The notes beneath the pieces are model-generated. The model was not told the DNA's origin. It did not search any database and saw only the letters and a list, made by a program, of their open reading frames with translations. A DNA stretch of 64,000 nucleotides. It comes from Amoebophrya sp. A120 (Eukaryota > Sar > Dinophyceae > Syndiniales > Amoebophryaceae). The DNA is taken from the NCBI GenBank assembly GCA_905178155.1, contig CAJINV010000004.1, positions 8,392,882 through 8,456,881 on the forward strand, read 5' to 3'. Made by a program: the position numbers and the translations under genes. How positions within the stretch are numbered: position 1 is the stretch's first letter; every line of letters begins with the position of its first letter. This document shows, in pieces, positions 55,654 to 64,000 of this stretch.

Positions 55654-58600
55654 TTATGCAATAAAAACCGGTAGCTTCTGGTGAATTACGCGACGGCACA
55701 CGGGGCAGTGCTGCAGCTGCGTGGAGCATTCGTATCAAAGTGAAAAAAGCCCCCACTCCATATCGGAAACGGAGGATGCGCGAATTTGTGATGCTGTATT
55801 TGAGTACACAAATCGACTTGTATTGCTAGAAGGCCAAGAGACGAAGCTGCGGCCTAAATTGCAGGCAATCTGTCATGCTGTTTCCCACTTCCAGTTGCCT
55901 CCTGTCATCCTGGAGCTGCAAGGCTTTCCCACGCTAGACAGCACTACAGTCCGCATCTTTTGCCTTCTAGCATCACAAAGCTGATTTGTGACCACAAATC
56001 TGCATCACAGATTTCCGTTTTGATATGGGGAGGGGGCATTTTTCATTGTAATAGTTCGGGACAGCAAACCAGGTGGCAGCACGGGTAGAAGACGACCTGA
56101 CTGGTACCGTGAGGAAAGATCCCCCCTCCCCATATTGAAAACGTATGTTCCTAAAAATTTGTGATGCTGATTTGTGACCACAAATCCTGTCTCTCTTGCA
56201 AGAAGGCAAGTCCAAAGAATTCGCAGCCTTATTGAGGCGATTTGTATATGCTGTCTCACGTAGATGGCGGGCCTCTGTCATGCTAAGTGCCTACAACAAA
56301 ACACCCCTACGCAGGCTGAGGCTTTGCTTGTAGTGCCTCACTGCAAGACAGGGCTGATTTGTCTACACAAATCCAGCAACAGAAGTTTCCGTAACAATAT
56401 GGGGAAGGGGGATTTTTCACTTTGATAACTGGGCTTGTCCAGACACACACTGCACATCCGATCGGAGGAGAGAATTTCCTGAGAATTTGTCATGCTGAAA
56501 ATTTTTGCCTCCCAAACAAAACTTTATTTGGCACGCATGATAGAGCCGCTCGGAAACGGAATAAAGTAGACTCGAATAGCAGAGCATCAGAATCACCATG
56601 TGGTTATCATACATGATAATCGTACTCTGGTACAACATATTTGACACCTGCAGTTCCGATTTCTGCTGTTCGACCGCTTGGTTTTGCGCGAAAAGCTCCT
56701 CTTTGATCTTCTTCAGCGCCTCAATTTGCTGTTGGTATTCGTGCTGGTCCAGGGCCGACATTCGGCGAAACATGTGCTGCTGCCGCAACAGAATCTCGTC
56801 CGTGTTATGCTTTTTCCCCTCGAGCCAGTCATACCTGCGCTGCAACGCCGCGGCCCGGGCCTCGGAAATGGCACAGCGCTCCTTCCAGGATAAAGTGTCC
56901 AACTCCTCCTGTGATTATTTCGTTTCAAATTTATTGTATTTGGGCATGAAAACAAGTTCTCGGTTGTTACGTGCTGGGGACCATTGTCATCCTGTACGAA
57001 CAAAGCATAATGCACAGTAGGATTAAGATGTTCTTTACATCGGGCTGGGTCCATCTTCGCGTGGGCACGAAAGACAGCGATAATCATGTCGTAAAAACCT
57101 GACTTGGTTCCGGCCAGGGGGGCGGCGGCTCATCGGGGTCTACGAGTTCGGAGGACATGGCAGGAGCTTTGCTTCCAGCCATGAAACCACCTGCGTTCTT
57201 GCTGGAGGAAGATGATGAGCTGTACATCAAGTCCCGTCCTGTTGGCGCTGGACTCAAGACCGACTGCACAAACTGCGACACGTTCCTGGCCGCCTAGTCT
57301 ATGGAAGCGTCAGGATTGAAATCGTTAAAGCTGATATAGTACTATAGTTTGTGATGCATAAAATGCTAGTCGCAAAGTGCCTGTCTTGCAGACCAGGCAA
57401 CTGCGGCCGATTACAAGCCTCCTTGGGGTGTGAGATAGAGCTGCTAAAATAGCATGACAAAAGCAGTCATCTTCTCTGCTCAAACAGCATGACAAATTGG
57501 ATTTTCCATGCTGCCTTTTTTGTCATGCGCCACTTGCAAACTGGGCTCCAGCTGGTATCGCTTTTTTGCATTACAGATTATTGCAACTTTGATGATTTCG
57601 GTCCTGACACTCCCATATGGTCGAAAAGCTCCGTAAACGTGTTCGCGTTCGCGTTGTTCGCGTCGTCGGCGAATAACCTATTGGACGACCCGGTGGTGTT
57701 GCGTGGGTAGTCGTACTGAATTCTCGGTATCGCCGGGTCGAACGGGGGCCGGGCGGCACTGCTAGAGGAGGAAGAGGACGCTATCCTGAGTAAAAACGTA
57801 CCCACACCAGAGTCGGGATGGGGATTTTGCAACACAAACCTAGGAGTTTTGTGAGTCACGCATGACATAAACAGACTGTGCTACTGCGGTGAGTCACGCA
57901 TGACAAGTTTCAGTCCGTAAGGTAGTGCAAGTTAGCAAGGAAAGCCGCATCACGAATCGATCTGCTGATCCTGTTTACAGCATTACAAGTTCCCAAACAC
58001 GATTGAAAATGCCTGTCATGGGATTGCGCATCACAAATGTTCCTGTCATGGCAAATCTGCATGACAACTCTGGTGTGGGTACGTTTTTACTCAGGATAGA
58101 CGCACCAGCGGCAGCACCCGTAGTAGTTGTACTACCCGGCAGCAGCGAAAAGTATCCTGTGTAAAAACGTACCCACACGACCATAGTTGTCATGCTACTC
58201 TGCATGCTTAAAATGTTTCTCATGCGGAGCCCCATGAGAAGCATTTTCTAATGCGGTTTGGAAATCTGTAATGCGCCAATCAGCATGAGATACTAGATCT
58301 GTAATGCTGCTTAGCTAGCTCAAACAGCACTACACTACGCGTCCAAATTTGTCATGCGAAACAGCCACAGCTTATGGATTTGTCTAGCGGATTTCCTATC
58401 TTGACTCTGGTGTGGGGACATTTTTACTCAGGATAAAAAGGGCTGGATAATGGGATTCGGGCGTGGAAGATTTTGGTCCCGATGATCCCGTGGCGTCTCC
58501 GGCAAACTCCGCAGTCGCTGCCGGGCCACCGCATCGCGCTCCCGGACGATGGCCGCTGGGTCCGGTGGAATTTGCCGTGCCGAGTTGGTGTCCGATGTGG

Positions 58601-59648
58601 AATCCTCGCGGGCGGTGGAGCTCGCATATGAACTGCAAATATGTCTGGGTCTGGAAGAGTGTAAAATTGTCATGCAGATTTTCCATGGCCCATGAGATCT
58701 GGAATGGGAGACCTAGCATGACAGACTCTGTGAGGTCTCTGTCATGGCTATCCTGCAATGAGAAATTCCCTCCCAGCTTGGTCGAAAGGGGGCAGCTTTT
58801 GGCACTCATGCAACACAAACCTTTGCATGATACGGATTTAGCATGACAAGTTGCAACCTTCCAGACCCAGACATATTTGCAATGCATAGCGCACTTACCT
58901 CCGCCATGTCGTCGGAAGGAAGCTGCTGCTGCGAGGGAACTCCCGTCACACCAGTACTAGCGACATTTCTCGCCCTGCTGCTGCTACTGGATGCTTGCTG
59001 AACTGTTTGTAACTGATTCGGGAGCTGCACACCCGATGATCCCCCTCGCGAGGGCGGCGGAGCGGCCTGGCCAGTATTATTTCTACTGCCAGACGAGCTC
59101 GAAGATGGACCCCCTGCTCTACCCCCGAAAGGCGTCGAGTTTGCCAGCGCCGCGTTCAGAAATGGCTGCTGCAGTCGGGGCGCGGCGCCCAGGCCGCGAG
59201 TTTGATGATGCATCGTTGATGAACTCGAGCTGCTGGCGCTCGCTTGCTGCTGCTGTGTCCTCTGCACTTCTTGTTGCAGCTCTGCCGGAGGTGGCGGTGG
59301 TGGGGGCGGCTGCGGCTGGGCACCCTCTACTGTACCAGCGGATTGTTGTTCAAAGCCCCTCCGCCCTCGGGTACTACTCCTCGACCCTCGGCTGTAGGAA
59401 AACATGGAGCTGCTCCTGCGCCGGATGGTTGTCGTCGACGGTAGAAGCCTGCGGAATAAAGATCCAATCGCAGCAGAGGTCCTCGTCCCGGTAGTCCGGC
59501 CCCTTGCTAGCACTGCCGTCTGTTGTTCCTCTGATGTCGCTGTTGATGCCTCGGTCGTTCTACTTGTGACCGCATGTACTACAGAAGCTCCTCGTCGTGC
59601 TGTTTCGCTCCCCTCGTGTTGCGCGCTTGCCTGGTGGGGGGTCGACAT
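55654..59648 (-). CDS. RING-finger protein (putative E3 ubiquitin ligase), 595 aa, nine exons
   Basis: Exons 59648-58890, 58622-58436, 58147-58099, 57776-57611, 57293-57099, 56908-56648, 56478-56428, 56099-56055 and 55728-55654 total 1,788 nt (596 codons) in one frame. The N-terminal ~250 aa are Ser/Gln/Pro-rich with a Pro run. A helical segment (AIVRERDAVARQRL) follows, then a coiled coil (EYQQQIEALKKIKEELFAQN). The C-terminal C3HC4 RING reads CSVC, FYPCCHLVCCPEC and CPVCRR, the spacing of IAP-type RINGs that recruit E2 enzymes. The last two introners cut inside the RING, at DKPS|QVVF and CCPE|CSTQ, and only their removal restores the zinc ligands. Five introns are introners; three (57610-57294, 57098-56909, 56647-56479) have GT-AG ends. 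The substrate is unknown. Confidence 0.9.
55733..56054. mobile_element. Introner family C (C2)
   Basis: A 322 bp element with termini TATCAAAGTGAAAAAAGC and GGCATTTTTCATTGTAATAG and TSD TTCG (55729-55732 and 56055-56058). Excision rebuilds RING residues CPE|C. Nearly identical to C4 at 24961. Confidence 0.95.
56105..56427. mobile_element. Introner family C (C3)
   Basis: A 323 bp element with inner termini CCCCCCTCCCCATATTG and CAATATGGGGAAGGGGG and a right end CACTTTGATA. The TSD ACTGG is perfect (56100-56104 and 56428-56432). Excision gives LDKPS|QVVFYPC. Confidence 0.95.
57294..57610 (-). other. Canonical GT-AG intron containing introner-like foldback sequence (K1)
   Basis: The donor GTGTCAGG at 57610 and acceptor GACTAG at 57294 keep phase. 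The interior has TTGTGATGC, GCATGACAAA (twice), TTGTCATGC and GCATTACAG, as in introners, with weak inverted ends near 57326 and 57592. Because all three frames stop between the right end and the next exon, simple introner excision alone cannot work here. Confidence 0.6.
57782..58098. mobile_element. Introner family B (B2)
   Basis: A 317 bp element with termini TATCCTGAGTAAAAACG and CGTTTTTACTCAGGATA. The TSD GACGC is perfect (57777-57781 and 58099-58103). Excision gives AAAGAS|SSSSS. Confidence 0.95.
58153..58435. mobile_element. Introner family B (B3), compact sibling of B4
   Basis: A 283 bp element with termini TATCCTGTGTAAAAACG and CATTTTTACTCAGGATA. The TSD AAAAG is perfect (58148-58152 and 58436-58440). 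Excision gives IIQPF|SLLPGS. It is the uninterrupted version of B4 in the kinase gene. Confidence 0.95.
58627..58889. mobile_element. Introner family A (A12)
   Basis: A 263 bp element with termini TATGAACTGCAAATATG and CATATTTGCAATGCATA and TSD CGCA (58623-58626 and 58890-58893). Excision gives AEVSA|SSTARED. Confidence 0.9.
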
Positions 59649-62050
59649 TCGTTATTTCTTCTACTGTGCATTTATTTGTTCACCTCGGTGTACTGTGGTG
59701 TCCGTCACGCTGACGCTTTAATATTTGGAAGAAGTACAATTTCCACTCACGACCGCGATGAAGTAATAGTAAACAAACTGGAAAATAAACCATGCAGTGT
59801 CGGAGAGCTGCTGTGCCCAGGACCAGGACGAGTGAAACCAAACAGAAGACTCTAATATTAACTACGCTGATAGAAGACCACTCTCAGAGCAGGCAGACGG
59901 GAAAAGGCTTTTACTTTTGCTGAACAGGAGAACACACGAAGTGCAAGAACATCGTTGCCCCAATGCGATGAGATGCTGTCGTTCATTTTTGCCGAAAAAA
60001 TTGGAACTTCGTTCTCCCTTCTCGGTAGTCGTACATTTGTAAAAATGAGAATAGTCCCAGTCCCTCTACTGCGTTCAGAAGCACCAAACAATGTTGGTTA
60101 CAACTCGTGGATGCATATGCAGCAATGCGCGTCGGTAGAAAAAAAATCATGCGGGGAAAAACGATAAAAGTCGAAGTCGCGTTGGAAAGCCGACGTATCG
60201 GTCGCTGTGCTAATACAGCCTCCCTGCTAGTAGAAGATGTAGAAGATGTAATATTCGCCTGTCGCTAGTACCTCTACGGAGTTGATGGAGTGGTTCCGAC
60301 TCTCAAATCTATACTTGAATTTGCAACTACAAGGTTGCGGCGTCTGCTTGCTAACACCAGTAGATTCCGAACAACATCTTCCGAACTTGCAGGGCGCGCG
60401 CATCCGAAAATGAGCGAGAGCTACCGGTGAAGCTGGAAATAAACGCATGTTGCAAAATAATAAATCACTACAAGCAGCCAGCTACTACTGCAGCGCAATT
60501 GTTGTACTGATCAAATCTTCCAATCGCTATGTTTCCGTTGTGCGGTCTGATATCGTGGTGGGGCGGACCACGTTCTTGCTTACTGTCGGTCGAGGTGTCT
60601 CTCTGTAGTAGTGGTCTTGATGATTTTTTTAGTGTTAGTTTTGCCGCAGCGGTTATCTACTTTCGCGGCGACAAAACCAGCGCTGTTTCAAGGTTGTTTT
60701 CATTTTACTTCAGCCTAAGAAGACCGAGACAGTACTATGAGGAAGCTCTACGTAGTGCAGGTAGATTTTTTACATGTTCGATTTTTATTTACTCAAGAAG
60801 TTCATAGAAGAAGTACTTGGTTTAGGTTTTACTACAAGAATCTTATAAATGTTGTGAGAAGTACTTAGCAAAGCTGCACTGGGGTCTTGTTTCGCCGGAG
60901 AAATATTGTAGAAGTAGCAGCACATTGACATTTCCCGTTGTGAGCGGTGTCTCGACGGCGCTACAATATTGACTACGAGGTCAAGGAAAAAAGGACAGAA
61001 AAAATGAAGATACATCGTACACTTGCCGGCCGCGACCGTCCGAAAGGCGAAACTGTTCTTTCCACCCTAGAGATAGAGTACAGCTAGAGCAAATTTATAA
61101 CTCGTCTTGCCGAATCTGCTACAAAAAGAACTCCACTCCGTTCTAGGGTGGTGGTAATATGCCTTGTGATTCTGTCTCTTGTTAATTTTTTCTGCGGGTC
61201 CTTAAGTCTGTTTCTATTAATGTAACAAGAAGTGGCAGTTATGGTGTACGCCTAGTGTACAGTGGTCATAATCTTCCAGAGGCAAGTGTAAGTATCATCT
61301 GTGAGTGTCTTTGTCGTTTTTTTTTTGTACAAATATGGAGAAAAAAAATGAATATCATACTGACCCCGGCGTGATCCTGTCTCGGAGCCCACGCAACCTG
61401 CCGCGCGGTAGCAGAGCCTTGCGATTTATTGGCTACATACAGGAATAATTTCCGCATGGGTCGTCGTGATATGTTGTCAGCATCAAGAAGCAAGCCGTGA
61501 ATGATAACCTACACAACACAAGAAAAACCAATGCGTTTAGTATGTCTGAGTTGCGTATCATGTGTCTTGGAGTCTTTCGAGTGTTTACGCAACAGAAGAC
61601 TTTCTTGGTTTCAGTGAAGATGCAGGATAATTTTTCAAGACCATCACCATTCTTTACTCTTCACGAACTTACAAAAAATCTTGATGCGACGTGACTATAC
61701 TGTGACTATAGATGAGATTCTGGATGTGTTTCGTCTAAGCTGCTGCAGCGCAACGAACGAGCAACTGCTGGGAACTACTGTAAAAACTGTGACTATAGAA
61801 TGAGATTCTGGCGCGCGCGCGTGCGCTCCTTTTGCTAAAATTTTTGTGACTATATCGAGAAAAAGCGTCGAGTGACTTTTGCTTGCTAATAATATTTATG
61901 GGGGTTCTTGTTGTTATAGAGCCTCTGTTGTGACTTTTTTTTTGCTGAAAATTGAAATACTTCGGAGTGTTTCTTCAATTTGGTTTTGGGAGTAGTAAAC
62001 GGGCACAGCACGCGGGTCTTGCGTTGGTCGTGTTTTTTTGCGAAATAAAA
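59649..62050. other. Intergenic, no supported gene
   Basis: The longest gene-poor stretch. Contains a direct repeat of TGTGACTATAGATGAGATTC (61701 and, with one extra A, 61789) followed by a short GC alternation at about 61811-61825. No RNA gene recognised. Confidence 0.4.
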
Positions 62051-63859
62051 TCATTGCGCCTCTGGCACGAGGTTCTGGTAGCAGACCGCATCGGCCGCAA
62101 CGCCTTCGAACTTTATAACTGCCGTGATGAAGCCCATGTCGAGCTTGCCTCTTGCAAATTGCGGAAAGCAGTCGCCGTAGTAGAAGACCTGTAGTGGTTG
62201 TGGAAGTAGTTATTCTTATTTTCATCGCGATTACCTCCATTTCTCATGCAAAAAATCTATGTATTGGCTTCGGCTGAACTACACACATCGATGTTCACAT
62301 GAATCCACAACTCCTGCACCTTCACCTTCACAACAATACGGAAATACCTTCTCTTGCGGCGGCCCGTTCGTGTACCCTTCCGTCTCCGGTCCCTCGACCC
62401 AAAAGGCCGCGGTTCCCATCGTTAAATCGATCTCGCACCAGATGAAATCACCGTGTTCAAAGGGTCGCACGACGAACTCTTTGCACCGGGTCACATCGGC
62501 CTTGCGCCGGACGCACACAATCCCCTTCCGGGACACGAAAATGGACTGGATGCGCTGGATGTTCTTCGCGCAGGGAAGTTTATTGGAGAAGACGAACCCG
62601 ATGCCGTCCGCCATACTAAACCCTTCCTCATTGTCGCCGTCGGTTTTTTCTGTTTGATAGTTCTTGGGATGCTATTTTCATAGTACAGTTTCCAATGTGC
62701 TGTGCTGCTGGCCAGCACGCAGGAGAACAATAATTCTCCAGTGTACTAAAAGTAGAAATAAGTATTCCTGTCGTGGTCGACCAGCCGCGCATGTGGAAAA
62801 AACCAGCAAATAAACCCTCTTTATATATTTTTACCTCGGAACCGTATGCAGTAGCGGTGTCTGCCCTGGTGGCGTATTCGGTCTTCGGACAAGGTTGATA
62901 GCAGGTCGTTGTACGCTTTGCCCTTGATGAAAATCGTCGAGTCGCCGTCCAGCCGACCCATCCGGAGCGACTCGCCGTGCCAGATCAACTGCTCTCGGGT
63001 CCACCGGTACCCCGGCGGGGTTTTCATTTCGGCGCGCCGCACGTGGCGGTCGCAGGGACCCGTGATGGGCCAGATGGCGGTGCCTGGAATGGATTTGTTG
63101 TTGCAGGTAGAAGTTGTAATGTTGTCATGACGCCGGAGCAAACCGAGGACGCGAATGGGATCTTGCATAAATTTGATGATGAGCTGTATCGCAAACACGA
63201 AAAACTGTCAAAATTGTTTTCTACTTCTGTAAAAAAAGTACCATCTCAAAATAGGAAAGTATTATACTGTCTTTCCCGCCTTTCGCATTTTTCCCGGCGC
63301 CTTTCTGGACGCTTGGCGTGTACTGCTGCCTTGGCGGCTCGTGGTGCTGGTTGCGGTAGGCTGCGGCACCGTCTTGCTGCGTCGTCGGGGAGGATTTGCC
63401 ACTGGGCGCCCGGGTCGTCTTCGTGCCCGAAGCTGCGGAGCTGGAGGACGAGGAAGTTGGCCGCTTGTCAACCTGTTGTGGTACCTGCTGCGCCGGCTTG
63501 TTTGGATAGAGGGGAGACGGAAAATGTTGAACTTGATGTGTAGTCCTTGTTCCCCCGAAGTGCTGTTTTTCCAGCGCTCTACGCTGCGCCGCGGTCAGGC
63601 CGCTTGCGTCGATAGTGGTATCGTCGTCCTCCTCTCCGGTCGTGGCCGCAGGGTCTAATTGTTCGAAGGGGTCCTGGACTACATGTTGGTCCGCAGCAGC
63701 GAAGTGGTGCATTTGCTGCTGCGCCGCTTGAATCTGGGCCATCATGTAGGGATCCAGCGCAAACTGGTGCGCATGATGTGCAGCTGCACTCGGGTCCAGG
63801 TGGGCCGTAGCGTGTTGATCCTGTTTTCGATTCACAGAAAATAAATTGCGTCGTGACAA
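62051..63859 (-). CDS. SPRY-like domain protein, 438 aa, three canonical introns
   Basis: ATG at 63859 (MSRRNLFSVNRKQDQH). Exons 63859-63268, 63083-62835, 62649-62312 and 62188-62051 total 439 codons including stop. All three introns are GT-AG (184, 185 and 123 nt) with matching phase. The first exon is Gln/His/Ala-rich with an acidic patch and low-complexity Ser/Thr. Later exons contain a compact segment with SMADGIGFVFSNKLPC, GDFIWCEIDLTMGTAAFWV and FARGKLDMGFITAVIKF. The GDFIWCEIDL...GTAAFWV core resembles SPRY/B30.2 protein-interaction domains. Assignment is by motif style only. No introner interrupts it, so not every gene here is affected. Confidence 0.65.
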
Positions 63860-64000
63860 CTCGGATCATTTCTTGGCAGCATCAAGCAACATCTCCGCAT
63901 GGGATAGAAAGGCAGCGAAAGTTTTTTAATAAAAATATCTGCACGCACAAAAAGAAAATCCTATCTGTCCGCCAAGTTCATATCTACACAGTACGATGTT

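Noticed and set aside
60529-60807. 92-codon plus-strand ORF and other small ORFs in 59.6-62.0 kb
   Set aside because: Short, no similarity inside the window and no splice partners. Indistinguishable from chance.
1-64000. Repeated GCATGACAA/TTGTCATGC words considered as a CRISPR-like array
   Set aside because: Spacing is irregular, orientation alternates, and they lie within TIR/TSD elements in eukaryotic introns. No cas genes are present.

Overview
The window reads as eukaryotic nuclear DNA from a protist. Genes carry introns, upstream spacers are long, proteins are rich in low-complexity Ser/Gln/Pro/Thr runs, and no operons or bacterial signals are visible. Every gene I can support lies on the minus strand. 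The striking trait is a dense load of short foldback elements, mostly 155-325 bp, that sit inside coding sequence as introns. Most have inverted-repeat termini beginning TATC/TATG and ending GATA/CATA, and 4-5 bp target-site duplications (TSDs). Removing the element plus one TSD copy restores a continuous reading frame. These are introners, excised without GT-AG ends. One-directional genes, non-GT-AG introns and abundant introners best fit a syndinian dinoflagellate such as Amoebophrya. That assignment is inference from known biology, not proof.

Layout. 1-1168: 3' part of a Pro/Gly/Ser-rich gene cut by three introners. 2.1-29.5 kb: a diverged tandem segmental duplication. Unit 2 (18.1-29.5 kb) holds gene B (531 aa), gene C (226 aa) and paralog A copy 2. 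Unit 1 (2.1-17.8 kb) holds a decayed gene B piece, a broken gene C and paralog A copy 1. The two paralog A copies carry introners at different positions, so filled and empty sites can be compared directly. Copy 1 is roughly twice as long because of nested insertions (7.2-11.4 kb). 30.5-35.9 kb: a large low-complexity protein. 36.6-44.4 kb: a ULK/ATG1-like protein kinase with six coding introners, one swollen to 4.27 kb by a nested 3,978 bp insertion flanked by a 7 bp TSD. 45.3-49.5 kb: tandem paralogs of a coiled-coil protein, one ending in an RRM. 50.7-53.8 kb: an Arg/Glu-rich coiled-coil protein. 55.7-59.6 kb: a nine-exon RING-finger protein in which canonical GT-AG introns and introners coexist. 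62.0-63.9 kb: a SPRY-like protein with three canonical introns.

At least ten introner families, unrelated in their long termini, share a vocabulary of short internal words (TTGTCATGC, TTGTGATGC, TTGTAATGC and complements) and the same terminal tetranucleotides. This points to a common mobilising and/or splicing machinery. No transposase, reverse transcriptase, tRNA, rRNA or CRISPR was recognised. Spliced models rest on manual joining and reading-frame checks, not transcript data.
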